Assembly: GCF_008386585.1 (NCBI RefSeq)
Contig: NZ_VUOB01000021.1
Span: 62,001 to 126,000 of the forward strand
Direction of reading: 5' to 3'
DNA length: 64,000 nt
From: Solihabitans fulvus
Lineage (GTDB): Bacteria > Actinomycetota > Actinomycetes > Mycobacteriales > Pseudonocardiaceae
Shown in pieces: positions 15,055-23,466 of the stretch (positions within the stretch are counted from its first letter, which is position 1; the number at the start of each line of letters is the position of its first letter). Under the pieces are notes generated by a model. It worked only from the letters and a program-made list of their open reading frames with translations. It was not told where the DNA came from and did not search any database. The position numbers were made by a program, and so were the translations under genes.

Positions 15055-16998
15055 TCAGTTCAGCTGGACGACCTGGTCGGCCCGTGCGGTCCCGGTGGTG
15101 GCCACGATGGTGAGCGAGGTCGGGTTCAGCAGGACGGGCAGCAGCCCCTTGGCCGTGGCAACGAGAGTCGCGCTCTCCCCAGGCCGCATGGTGAGCACGC
15201 ACTGGCCGGGGCCCGACGACGGTTCGCGCCCGGTGCAGGACATGGCCACACCCGACAGGAGGCCGGACAGGAGGCCGGGCGACGTCACGTCGACCTGCAC
15301 CCGCGCGGGCGCTGATCCCTGGTAGCCCACGGTGATCGTGGCCTGCCCGCCGGTTCCCGGCACGGCCGACAGGGTCAGCTTCGGCGCGACCGGCGTGGGC
15401 GTGGGCTTGTTGACGGGCCCGTCGTCGCTGTCCACGGTGGCGGCTACGGGTTGTGACCTCGGGGCGGGTGCGGGTGGTGCCGGGGCGGGCGCGGGCGGCG
15501 GCGGGGCGGGCGCGGGCGGCGGCGGGGCGGTCGCCGCGCCCGTCCCCGCGGCGGACCCAGCTGACGTGGACTCAGCCGACGTGGCCGCAGCGGCCTCGAC
15601 TGGTGCCGCGCCCGCCCCGGCAACGGCCTCCGGAACGAACGGGGGCACCGACAGCAGCACCGTCGTGCTCGCGTCCAGCGCGACGAGCGGCGACAGCGCC
15701 GCGAACACGGTGTCAGGCTGCTCCGGAGCGGCAGCTGTCTGGCCAGTCGACGAACCGGCCGAGCGTGGCGGGGTCACCCTGGATCCCGGGTTGGCCGGCG
15801 GGGTCGCCGACGGGGTCGCCGGGGTCGCTGGCGGCGCGACTCCGGCGTCCCCGCCTGGTCTGCCGGGGGTGTCACCGGCGGGCCGTTTCGGGGGCACCTC
15901 CGGAGCCGAGAGCGTGTCGCCGGGGACGCGGGTCGGGCCGACCCGCACCGAACCCGACGCCCTGCCTTCGCCCGCCGTCGCAACGTCGCTGGCGTCGTTG
16001 CGGTATCGCGCGGCCGACGTCGTCGCCGTCGTCGCGATCAGCCCGAGGACACCCAGCCCCACCAGGGCCAGGACGGGCTGGCGGCACACTCTCGCCACGC
16101 CCCTCGCCATCGCGTTGCCGGCAGCGGAAGCCTGCGCCGGAAGCGTCCCTGCGGCCCCACTTGCCCCACCTGCCCCGCCGGCTGCTCCGCCCAGCGTCGC
16201 GGCGTAGACCGCCGCCGCGCCGCCGAGCACCACGGGCAGCAGCACGCCGCGCAGCGGGCCGTTCAGGTCCGCGAGTTCCGCGACCAGGTCGCGGCATCGC
16301 TCGCAGCGGTCCAGGTGCGACTCGACGAGCGCCCGGTCGCGGACGTGGAGCTTCTCCCTGACCCACCCGCCGAGCAGCTCCACCACGCGTTGGCACTCGG
16401 TGTCGACCAGCGGGAGGTGCACGGCGAGGTACGCCTGGCACAGCCCCTCGCGGGCGCGGTAGGCCAGCGCGGAGACCGCGTTGGGCGACAGGCCGAGCAG
16501 CGGCGCGACCTGCGCCGCCGTCTGCCCCTCGACCTCGGTGTGCCACAGCACGAGCTGCCAGCGCTCCGGGAGACGCCGGAACGCCCGGCACATCAGCGAG
16601 CGCTCCTCGTTCAGCTCGGCGGCGGCGACCGGCTGGTTGTCATGGCTGTCGCCGGACTCCCAGTACTCCCCGACGAAGTCGACGTTGCGGTCCCGTCGAA
16701 ACTGGAGATAGGCGAAGTTGCGGACCGCCATCAGGAGGTAGGCGCGGAACGCCTCCGTCGGTCCCTTGCCGACCTTCAGCTTCGACAACACCTGGGCGAA
16801 CGCGTCGGACACGAAGTCGTCCGCCTCGGCGTCGCTGCGGGCGAGCCCGCGTGCCAGCCGGCGCGCGGCGGCGACATGCCGCTCGAACAGCACGCCATAG
16901 GCCTGGTCGTCACCTGCGCGAACTGCGGCCACAAGCTCCAAATCGCTCGTCGAGGCCTCGGCCTCGTCCTCGCTTACCGTGGTTGCCAGGTTGCCCAT
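15055..16998 (-). CDS. ECF sigma factor fused to zinc-finger, membrane and extracytoplasmic domains
   Basis: 647 aa from the ATG at 16998. Residues 20-105 are sigma region 2 (ARSDAEADDFVSDAFAQVL) and about 135-190 region 4 (WQLVLWHTEVEGQTAAQVAP). Residues 228-235 are an HxxxCxxC zinc-finger (H228, C232, C235) of the anti-sigma ZAS/zf-HC2 type. Hydrophobic stretches at about 252-270 and 308-326 are followed by a long Pro/Ala/Thr-rich linker and a beta-rich C-terminal domain with two Cys (MSCTGRE, GQCVLTM). One polypeptide thus joins sigma and membrane anti-sigma functions, recalling ECF52/53-like architectures. It carries its own copy of the shared promoter (site D). Release from the membrane, perhaps by proteolysis, would be expected for activity (inference). 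Confidence 0.85.
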   Translation of the reverse strand: MGNLATTVSEDEAEASTSDLELVAAVRAGDDQAYGVLFERHVAAARRLARGLARSDAEADDFVSDAFAQVLSKLKVGKGPTEAFRAYLLMAVRNFAYLQFRRDRNVDFVGEYWESGDSHDNQPVAAAELNEERSLMCRAFRRLPERWQLVLWHTEVEGQTAAQVAPLLGLSPNAVSALAYRAREGLCQAYLAVHLPLVDTECQRVVELLGGWVREKLHVRDRALVESHLDRCERCRDLVAELADLNGPLRGVLLPVVLGGAAAVYAATLGGAAGGAGGASGAAGTLPAQASAAGNAMARGVARVCRQPVLALVGLGVLGLIATTATTSAARYRNDASDVATAGEGRASGSVRVGPTRVPGDTLSAPEVPPKRPAGDTPGRPGGDAGVAPPATPATPSATPPANPGSRVTPPRSAGSSTGQTAAAPEQPDTVFAALSPLVALDASTTVLLSVPPFVPEAVAGAGAAPVEAAAATSAESTSAGSAAGTGAATAPPPPAPAPPPPAPAPAPPAPAPRSQPVAATVDSDDGPVNKPTPTPVAPKLTLSAVPGTGGQATITVGYQGSAPARVQVDVTSPGLLSGLLSGVAMSCTGREPSSGPGQCVLTMRPGESATLVATAKGLLPVLLNPTSLTIVATTGTARADQVVQLN

Positions 16999-17031
16999 GG
17001 ACAGCTGCTCCCGTCTGCTGGCACTCGACCG

Positions 17032-17063
17032 GTGTGATGGCGGCAGCTCAGCGCTATGACGCG
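17032..17063 (-). promoter_or_regulatory. Shared ECF-type promoter, site D (fused sigma gene)
   Basis: On the minus strand CGCGTCAT (17063-17056), 15 bases, then CCATCACAC (17040-17032), 33 bases before the ATG at 16998. It has one mismatch in the 8-mer and a weaker second half than the other sites. It fits autoregulation. Confidence 0.5.
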
Positions 17064-17096
17064 CTTTGCCCGTTTTCCACGTCCCTGGGGTAATTT

Positions 17097-17112
17097 TGTG
17101 AGCCACGTCACA
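17097..17112. promoter_or_regulatory. CRP-like operator TGTGA-N6-TCACA
   Basis: A perfect inverted repeat TGTGAGCCACGTCACA (arms extend to TTTGTGA/TCACAAA, 17095-17114) between the divergent sigma and glmS genes. It matches the CRP/GlxR-type consensus exactly. Binding by an actinobacterial Crp is inference. Confidence 0.55.
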
Positions 17113-17163
17113 AAGACGCCGGGTCGCGGGCGCCCCGACCCGGTTTCCCGACGCCCGCCGACA

Positions 17164-17195
17164 TGCGTCATGCCGCCGCCGACTCCGCATCCACT
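17164..17195 (+). promoter_or_regulatory. Shared ECF-type promoter, site E (glmS)
   Basis: TGCGTCAT (17164-17171), 15 bases, then GCATCCACT (17187-17195), 34 bases before the glmS ATG. It is divergent from site D. Confidence 0.55.
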
Positions 17196-17229
17196 GGACT
17201 CGGACCGAGACAGGGAGCGTGCAAGGGCC

Positions 17230-19092
17230 ATGTGCGGAATCGTGGGTTACGTGGGGCATCGGTCGGCGTTGGACGTCGTGCTGGACGGGTTGCGGAGGCT
17301 GGAGTACCGGGGTTACGACTCGGCCGGTGTCGCGATGCTGGACGGCCAGGGCGGGCTGAGGGTGGAACGCAAGGCCGGTCGGCTGGCGAACCTGGAGGCG
17401 CGCCTGGACGAGGTCGGCCGGGACGGCCTGGCCGGCACGACCGGCATCGGGCACACCCGGTGGGCCACCCACGGCGCGCCGATCGACAAGAACTCCCACC
17501 CGCACCGCGACGCGACGGGTCGGGTCGCGGTGGTGCACAACGGCATCATCGAGAACTTCGTGGCGCTGCGGTCGGAGTTGGAGGCCGAGGGCGTCGAGCT
17601 GTCCAGCGACACCGACACCGAGACCGCGGCGCACCTGGTCGGCCGCGCCTACCGGGACGGGGAGACCGCGGGCGACCTGCCGGCCAGTGTGCGGGCGGTG
17701 TGCCGCCGGTTGGAGGGCGCGTTCACGCTGGTGGTCACCCACGGCGACGAGCCGGGCATGGTGGTCGCGGCGCGGCGGTCCTCGCCGCTGGTGGTCGGGG
17801 TCGGCGACGGTGAGACGTTCGTGGCCTCCGACGTGGCGGCGTTCATCGAGCACACCCGCGACGCGGTGGAGTTGGGTCAGGACCAGGTCGTGGTGATCAC
17901 CCGTGAGGGTTATGAGGTGACCGATTTCCACGGTGAGGCGGCGCGGGCGACGCCGTTTCGGGTGGACTGGGATCTGTCGGCCGCGGAGAAGGGCGGGCAT
18001 GAGTACTTCATGCTCAAGGAGATCGAGGAGCAGCCCGAGGCGTTGGCGAACACGCTGCGCGGGCATTTCGTCAATGGCCGGATCGTGCTCGACGAGCAGC
18101 GCATGTCCGATCAGGACCTGCGTGATGTCGACAAGGTCTTCGTGATCGCCTGTGGTTCCAGCTACCACGCGGGCCTGGTGGCGAAGTATGCGATCGAGCA
18201 CTGGTGTCGGTTGCCGGTGGAGGTGGAGCTGGCTTCGGAGTTCCGGTACCGGGACCCGGTGTTGGACCGGGACACGTTGGTGGTGGCGATCTCGCAGTCC
18301 GGCGAGACCGCCGACACGCTGGAGGCGGTGCGGCACGCCCGGGAGCAGAAGGCGCGGGTGTTGGCGATCTGCAACACCAACGGCGCGCAGATCCCGCGGG
18401 AGTCCGACGCCGTGTTGTACACGCACGCGGGTCCGGAGATCGGGGTGGCCTCGACCAAGGCGTTCCTGGCGCAGATCGTGGCGAACTACCTGGTCGGGTT
18501 GGCGTTGGCGCAGGCGCGGGGCACGAAGTATCCCGACGAGGTGGCGCGGGAGTTCGCCGAGCTGGAGGCGATGCCTGAGGCCGTCTCGCGGGTGCTGACC
18601 ACGGTGGAGCGGGTGCGGGCGTTGGGGCGTGAGCTGGCTGATTCCAAGGCGGTGTTGTTCCTGGGCCGGCACGTCGGGTTCCCGGTCGCGTTGGAGGGTG
18701 CGTTGAAGCTGAAGGAACTGGCGTACATGCACGCGGAGGGCTTCGCCGCGGGCGAGCTCAAGCACGGCCCGATCGCGTTGATCGAGGAGGGCCTGCCCGT
18801 CGTCGTGGTGATGCCCTCCCCCAAGGACAATCCCGTTGTGCACACCAAACTGGTGTCCAACATCAGCGAAATCCAGGCCAGAGGCGCGCGCACGATCGTG
18901 ATCGCCAGCGAGAACGACGACATCGTCCGGCCGTTCGCGGATCATCTGATCGAGATCCCGGCGGTGCCGACGTTGTTGCAGCCGTTGGTGTCCACGGTGC
19001 CGTTGCAGGTGTTGGCCGCCGAGATCGCCCGCAGCCGGGGCTACGACGTGGACAAGCCACGCAACCTCGCCAAGTCCGTCACCGTCGAGTAG
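17230..19092 (+). CDS. glmS: Glutamine--fructose-6-phosphate aminotransferase (isomerising)
   Basis: 620 aa, full length. It makes glucosamine-6-phosphate from fructose-6-phosphate and glutamine, the committed step to UDP-GlcNAc. The N-terminal Cys nucleophile follows Met (MCGIVGYVG). The glutaminase domain (about 1-240) has RGYDSAGVA and HTRWATHG. Two SIS domains follow, with ACGSSYHAG and SQSGETADTLEA. The C-terminus DKPRNLAKSVTVE is the conserved end. It sits behind a copy of the shared ECF-type promoter and next to amino-sugar glycan genes, so it may be a second, dedicated glmS copy rather than the housekeeping one. That cannot be decided from this window. Confidence 0.97.
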   Translation: MCGIVGYVGHRSALDVVLDGLRRLEYRGYDSAGVAMLDGQGGLRVERKAGRLANLEARLDEVGRDGLAGTTGIGHTRWATHGAPIDKNSHPHRDATGRVAVVHNGIIENFVALRSELEAEGVELSSDTDTETAAHLVGRAYRDGETAGDLPASVRAVCRRLEGAFTLVVTHGDEPGMVVAARRSSPLVVGVGDGETFVASDVAAFIEHTRDAVELGQDQVVVITREGYEVTDFHGEAARATPFRVDWDLSAAEKGGHEYFMLKEIEEQPEALANTLRGHFVNGRIVLDEQRMSDQDLRDVDKVFVIACGSSYHAGLVAKYAIEHWCRLPVEVELASEFRYRDPVLDRDTLVVAISQSGETADTLEAVRHAREQKARVLAICNTNGAQIPRESDAVLYTHAGPEIGVASTKAFLAQIVANYLVGLALAQARGTKYPDEVAREFAELEAMPEAVSRVLTTVERVRALGRELADSKAVLFLGRHVGFPVALEGALKLKELAYMHAEGFAAGELKHGPIALIEEGLPVVVVMPSPKDNPVVHTKLVSNISEIQARGARTIVIASENDDIVRPFADHLIEIPAVPTLLQPLVSTVPLQVLAAEIARSRGYDVDKPRNLAKSVTVE

Positions 19093-19105
19093 GACCTGCC
19101 CTGAC

Positions 19106-19136
19106 GGACGCCCTCAGGAACGTCCCGAGGGCGTCC
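19106..19136. terminator. Bidirectional hairpin terminator
   Basis: A 10-bp stem GGACGCCCTC/GAGGGCGTCC with an 11-base loop, followed by TTCAG, between the convergent ends of glmS and the PKS operon. Confidence 0.8.
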
Positions 19137-19137
19137 T

Positions 19138-20205
19138 TCAGCACAGGTCGACCACAGCACTCGCGTAGATCCACTTGGTGGCCTCGACGCCGACCAGCAG
19201 CACCCGCTGGCCCGAGGTCACCTGACCGGACTTCCTTGCCCGGTCGAGGAACAGCGGAACGGCTGCGCTGCCCACCGCGCCAGTCGTGGCGAGGCTGTCG
19301 ATCACCCGGCCGGCCAACGAAGTCCACTGTGGAGTGTCAAGTTTGGCCTCGCGCAGGGCGTTGAGCATCCAGCCCGCATTGCCCTCGGGCACCAGACACC
19401 AGTCCAGCGAGTCCACGGCGACCTCGCAGGCCGCAAGCCCGTCGGTGATCGCCCTGGTGACCATGGTCGGCGTGAACTCGGCGGCGCCGGCCACATCGAC
19501 CCTGAGGTCGACGAGGCGGTTGGCCCTGGCCTGCTCGCGCAACGGGGCGTGCGTGCCGCCGCCGACCGACCAGATGCCCGGCTTGCGGTTGCCGCCGATC
19601 GCGCACGTCGCCGCGCCGAGGACGCCGCCCGCCTCGTCGCGGGCCCGGAGCACGGCGGCCCCGGCGCCGTCGCCGAACATGTGCAGCGCCATCCGGTCCC
19701 GGATGCGGATGTGCGCCGGGTCGCGGTCGAGGTACAGCGGAACGAGCACTGGGGAGATCGCCTCGCAGCCGATCACCAGCGCGGTGCGGAACACGCCCCT
19801 TTCCAGGTACATGCGGGCGATGTCCAGGCACTGCACCCAGCCCGCCCCGCCGGAGCGCACCTCCATGGTGGCGCAGGCGTCCAGGCCGAGCCGCTGCTGC
19901 ACCAGGTTCGCCGTCGGCGGCAGCGGGAACTCCGGCGTGCCGGTCGAGACGAGGATCAGCTCGACCTCGTCGACGCCCATCTCGGCGTCGTCGAGTGCGG
20001 CCACGGCGGCCTTCGTGGCCAGGTCCGTGGTGCTCTCGCGGTGTTTGCCGGTGCGCGGGTCGGCCAGCCAGAACCGCTGTTCGATGCCGAGGCCGTCGAG
20101 CACCTCGCGCGGCAGCGGGCCGACGAGTTCGGCCAGCTCGGCGTTCGAGATCGGCTCGCCCGGTTGGTAGCCGCCCGTTCCGACGATGTGTGCCCGGTGG
20201 TTCAC
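19138..20205 (-). CDS. KASIII (FabH)-like protein lacking the catalytic triad
   Basis: 355 aa, typical FabH length and fold (LVSTGTPEFPLPPTANLVQQ, MFGDGAGAAVL). The Cys-His-Asn triad is gone. The AACAGF position reads SGGAGW (Cys to Gly120), the VPHQAN position reads VPEGNA (His to Glu274), and the GNTSAAS position reads GAVGSAA (Asn to Ala310). It therefore cannot condense acyl chains in the normal way. It could be an acyltransferase of the type seen among KASIII-like tailoring enzymes, a binding scaffold, or an enzyme using other residues such as C126. It is the last gene of the PKS operon; its GTG start overlaps the P450 stop (GTGA). Confidence 0.8.
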   Translation of the reverse strand: MNHRAHIVGTGGYQPGEPISNAELAELVGPLPREVLDGLGIEQRFWLADPRTGKHRESTTDLATKAAVAALDDAEMGVDEVELILVSTGTPEFPLPPTANLVQQRLGLDACATMEVRSGGAGWVQCLDIARMYLERGVFRTALVIGCEAISPVLVPLYLDRDPAHIRIRDRMALHMFGDGAGAAVLRARDEAGGVLGAATCAIGGNRKPGIWSVGGGTHAPLREQARANRLVDLRVDVAGAAEFTPTMVTRAITDGLAACEVAVDSLDWCLVPEGNAGWMLNALREAKLDTPQWTSLAGRVIDSLATTGAVGSAAVPLFLDRARKSGQVTSGQRVLLVGVEATKWIYASAVVDLC

Positions 20206-21578
20206 GATGTGTGCGCCTTCCTGGCGCTCGCGGTCAGCACGATGCCGTGCCGGGCGCCGAGGGTGATGTCGGGTTGGAACTCGACGGGATGCCCCGGCAC
20301 GGGCGCGAGCCGCAGCCGTTGCAGGATGCTGGCCGCGACGATGGTCAGCTCCATCGTGGCGAACGCCATGCCGACGCAGTTTCGCGGACCCGTGAGGTAG
20401 GGCTGGTAGGCGAACCTTGGCCGGTCCGCGACGGCTCCCCGCTCGAACCGTTCCGGCTCGAACCGCTCCGGCATCGGCCAGAACTCCGGATCCCGGTGCA
20501 GCAGGAACGTGTTGAGCAGCAGGAAGGATCCGGCTGGCACGTGATAGCCGCCGAGCTCGTCGTCCGCCAGCGGCATCCTGGCGACCTGCCACAGCGGCGG
20601 ATACAGCCGCAGCACCTCGCTGACGACCATCCTGAGGTACTTCAACTGCGGCAGGTCGCGCATGGTGGGCGGCCGGTCGCCGAGGACCGCGCGCACCTCC
20701 TCGGCGGCGCGCTCGGCCACGTCGGGATGGGTCGCCAGGCAGTGGCACAGCCAGCCGAGGGTGGCGGCCGCGGTCTCGTGCCCCGCGACGAACAGCGTGG
20801 TCACCTGGTCCCGCAGCTGGCGGTCCGACAGTTCGACGCCGGTGTCGGGATCGCGCACCGCCATCAGCATCGCCAGCAGGTCGGCCCGGTCGGGGTCGGC
20901 GCCGTCCGACCGCCGCGCGCGGATCAGGTCGAACACGATCCGGTCCAGCGCGTTCCTGGCCAGGACGAACCGTCGGTTGCGCGGCGTCGGCACCCATTCC
21001 GGCAGGTCAACGATCGCGATCAGCTTGCGGTTGAGGTGTGCCAGCTCGACCCGCACCGCGCCGGCGAGGTCGGTGGCGTCGTCGACCCAGTCGGCCGTGA
21101 ACAGGCAGCTGGCCAGCACGTCCAGGGTGAGCCGGTGCAGGTCCGGCCGCGCGTCGAAGGGGACGCCCCGCGCGGCGTGCACCGCCCAGTCCCGCGCCAG
21201 CCGCGCGCCGCGGTCGGCCATGATCTCGGCGAAGCCGGTCAGGTAGTCCTTGCGCAGCACGGACTCCACCATGGTTCGCTGCCTGGTCCACTGTGGACCG
21301 CTCGTCGTCACGAGGCCCTCGCCGACGGCCGCGCTGATCTTGCGGTCGAAGTCGGTTGGGTGCTGGTAGTTCGCGAAGTTGTCCACCAGGATGTGCCGGA
21401 AGTGGTCCGGCCCGGACACCAGGTGCACCTTGACCGGCCCCCGGAAGCGCACCAGGTCGCCGTACTGTTGTTTGGCGGCAAGGAAGGTGCCCATCGGGTC
21501 ACGCCGGAAGTCGAGGGCCGAGCCGAGCAGCGGGTGCCCGGTTGGTCCCGGCGGCAGGATCCGCGCGCCCATGGTCAC
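20202..21578 (-). CDS. Cytochrome P450 (PKS operon, second)
   Basis: 458 aa from a GTG at 21578 that overlaps the upstream P450 stop; an ATG at 21572 is possible. Heme-thiolate monooxygenase motifs are the I-helix AGHETAA, the K-helix EVLR, PERFEPERF and the heme loop YLTGPRNCVG, with the usual Phe replaced by Tyr. The long-chain, fatty-acid-hydroxylase-like style (PGPTGHPLLGSALDF start, EFWPMPERF) resembles CYP110/CYP4-type bacterial P450s and not the CYP105 group. It is expected to oxidise the PKS product. Redox partners are not encoded nearby. Confidence 0.88.
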   Translation of the reverse strand: MTMGARILPPGPTGHPLLGSALDFRRDPMGTFLAAKQQYGDLVRFRGPVKVHLVSGPDHFRHILVDNFANYQHPTDFDRKISAAVGEGLVTTSGPQWTRQRTMVESVLRKDYLTGFAEIMADRGARLARDWAVHAARGVPFDARPDLHRLTLDVLASCLFTADWVDDATDLAGAVRVELAHLNRKLIAIVDLPEWVPTPRNRRFVLARNALDRIVFDLIRARRSDGADPDRADLLAMLMAVRDPDTGVELSDRQLRDQVTTLFVAGHETAAATLGWLCHCLATHPDVAERAAEEVRAVLGDRPPTMRDLPQLKYLRMVVSEVLRLYPPLWQVARMPLADDELGGYHVPAGSFLLLNTFLLHRDPEFWPMPERFEPERFERGAVADRPRFAYQPYLTGPRNCVGMAFATMELTIVAASILQRLRLAPVPGHPVEFQPDITLGARHGIVLTASARKAHTS

Positions 21579-22936
21579 CAGCCGCCGCTGGCCGGAGTGA
21601 GGCGCATCGGCATGCCGCCCTTCGGGTAGAGGAAGACGTTGGAGGTGGGCACGCACAGGTGCCCCGGTTGCAGGCTGAGCCGGTAGGACTGGAGGATCCT
21701 GGCGATGACCAGCGGCGCCTCCAGCAGGGCGATGCCGGAGCCGGGGCACAGCCGGGGCCCCCGCGAGAACGGCAGGTAGGAGTAGCGCGGCCGCTGCGCA
21801 GGGCCCTGCTTGGCGAACCGCTCGGGTTGGAAGCCCTCGGGGTTGTCCCAGAACTCCGGATGCCGGTGCACGAGGTAGGGGCTGAGGAACACCTGGGAGC
21901 CCCGGGGAATCCGGTGGCCGCCGATGACGTCGTGCTCGATGGGGCTCCGCGACATCGTCCACACCGGCGGATACAGTCGCAGCGACTCCTGGTAGACCAG
22001 CCGAAGATAGGTCAGCGCCGGCAGGTCGGCCGCGGTCACCGGGCGATCGCCGACGCGGTCGGCCAGCTCGGCCCGCACCGCGACCTCGGCCTCGGGATGC
22101 CGCGACAGCAACGAGAACGTCCACACCAGCGACAGGGCCGTCGTCTCGTAGCCGCCGAGGAAGATCGTCACGACCTCGTCGCGGATCTGCCGGTCGGTCA
22201 TGCCGCGCGTGCCCGACTCGTCCCTGGCCGCCAGCAACCGGGACAGCAGGTCGTCCCCGTCGAGCGGGTCCCGGCGCCGCCGCCGGATGAGGTCGTACAC
22301 GAAGCGGTCGAGCAGCGCGCGGGCGGCCACGAACCGGCGGTGCGCCCTGCCGAGCCGCGCGAGGGGAAGCTCCACGAACCGCTGCAACCTCGTGTTGGTG
22401 TAGGCGTTGCAGGTCCGCACGGCCGAGGCGATCCGCTCCGCCTGGTCGCCGACGTCGACGCTGAACACCGTGCGCAGCACGATCGTCAACGCGAGCCGCA
22501 TCAACTCCGGCGTGATGTCGGCGTCGGTGATCCCGGCCCGGCGCCAGCCCGCCACCAGGTCGCCCGAGGCGGACACCATGGCGGGGCCGTAGGACGCCAC
22601 CCGCGCGCCTTTGAACGCGGGCTGGGCGAGGCGACGCTGCCGGAAGTGGTACTCGCCGTTGGAGGTGAACAGCCCGGTGCCCACGAAGGACTCGAACTTG
22701 CCGACGGACAGCGGATCCTTGGGATAGATCGGCTGGTTGTCCTCCAGCACGTGCTGGAGGTGGCTCGGGTGGGTGACCAGGAACAGCCGCAGGGAGCCGG
22801 GCAGGGCGAACCGCACGACGTCACCGTGCTCCCGCCACGCCCTGGTGAACGTGCCGACGAGGTCCCTGGCCAGGTGCGGCCCCATGCCGACCACGGGATA
22901 GCCCTTCGGGCCCGGCGCCTCCGGCAGCGGCCTCAT
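21575..22936 (-). CDS. Cytochrome P450 (PKS operon, first)
   Basis: 453 aa; the ATG overlaps the SnoaL stop (ATGA). Motifs are the I-helix LGGYETTAL, the K-helix ESLR, and the heme loop FSRGPRLCPG with the Cys ligand. The N-terminus PGPKGYPVVGMGPHLARDLV is of the same hydrophobic-substrate type as the following P450, to which it is clearly related, so the two probably arose by duplication. They may act in succession on the same chain (inference). Confidence 0.88.
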   Translation of the reverse strand: MRPLPEAPGPKGYPVVGMGPHLARDLVGTFTRAWREHGDVVRFALPGSLRLFLVTHPSHLQHVLEDNQPIYPKDPLSVGKFESFVGTGLFTSNGEYHFRQRRLAQPAFKGARVASYGPAMVSASGDLVAGWRRAGITDADITPELMRLALTIVLRTVFSVDVGDQAERIASAVRTCNAYTNTRLQRFVELPLARLGRAHRRFVAARALLDRFVYDLIRRRRRDPLDGDDLLSRLLAARDESGTRGMTDRQIRDEVVTIFLGGYETTALSLVWTFSLLSRHPEAEVAVRAELADRVGDRPVTAADLPALTYLRLVYQESLRLYPPVWTMSRSPIEHDVIGGHRIPRGSQVFLSPYLVHRHPEFWDNPEGFQPERFAKQGPAQRPRYSYLPFSRGPRLCPGSGIALLEAPLVIARILQSYRLSLQPGHLCVPTSNVFLYPKGGMPMRLTPASGGW

Positions 22937-23466
22937 CGCGACGCGCCCGAGCGGGAGAACCGGACGGACAGGGCGGCGAGGCGGCCAGCCGTGCGCAGCG
23001 CGTGGCCGAGCCGCCGCGCCGGGCCAGCGTCCTCCGGCGGCAGCAGGCCGAGCTGGTCGAGAACCGTCAGCGGGCACGACTGCCGCCACAGCTCGGCGAC
23101 CCGGCCGTGCTCGAACCGCAGCCACAGCGACTCGGTGGCACGGCAGAACAAGCCGGTCGGCGGCAGGCCCAACAGCCACCCCCGGTGCGTGCCGGTGACC
23201 ACGGTCCGCAGACACACCCGCTGGCCCTGGACGACCGCGTCCTCGACCCGCAGCCCGAGATCCGGCAGGCCCGTGCGCCACGCGCGGACCAGCCGAAACA
23301 GGCCGTCCCGATCGAGGGACTCGGTCCAGTTCGGCGAGCGGCCGACGAAACCGGGCTCGAGCAGCGGCGCGACCGCGCGCTCGTCCGCGTGGTTCCACAG
23401 TCGGTCCACCAACTCCCTGGCCACGGCCAGCGGGTCGGGTTCGGCGTCAGAAGTCGGGTCCGGCAT
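22933..23466 (-). CDS. SnoaL-like polyketide-cyclase-fold protein 3 (PKS operon)
   Basis: 177 aa. It has the NTF2/SnoaL fold (DLGLRVEDAVVQGQRV, GLPPTGLFCRATESLWLRF, VAELWRQ). The C-terminal block LTVLDQLGLLPP and ALRTAGRLAAL is shared with the SnoaL protein at 6500-7021. It could act as a cyclase, isomerase or dehydratase-like helper on the polyene chain. The start overlaps the upstream oxidoreductase by 20 nt and the end overlaps the P450 start. Confidence 0.8.
   Translation of the reverse strand: MPDPTSDAEPDPLAVARELVDRLWNHADERAVAPLLEPGFVGRSPNWTESLDRDGLFRLVRAWRTGLPDLGLRVEDAVVQGQRVCLRTVVTGTHRGWLLGLPPTGLFCRATESLWLRFEHGRVAELWRQSCPLTVLDQLGLLPPEDAGPARRLGHALRTAGRLAALSVRFSRSGASR

Noticed and set aside
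15480..15540. GC-rich short repeats that look like a microsatellite
   Set aside because: They encode the Pro/Ala-rich linker of the fused sigma factor and need no separate explanation.
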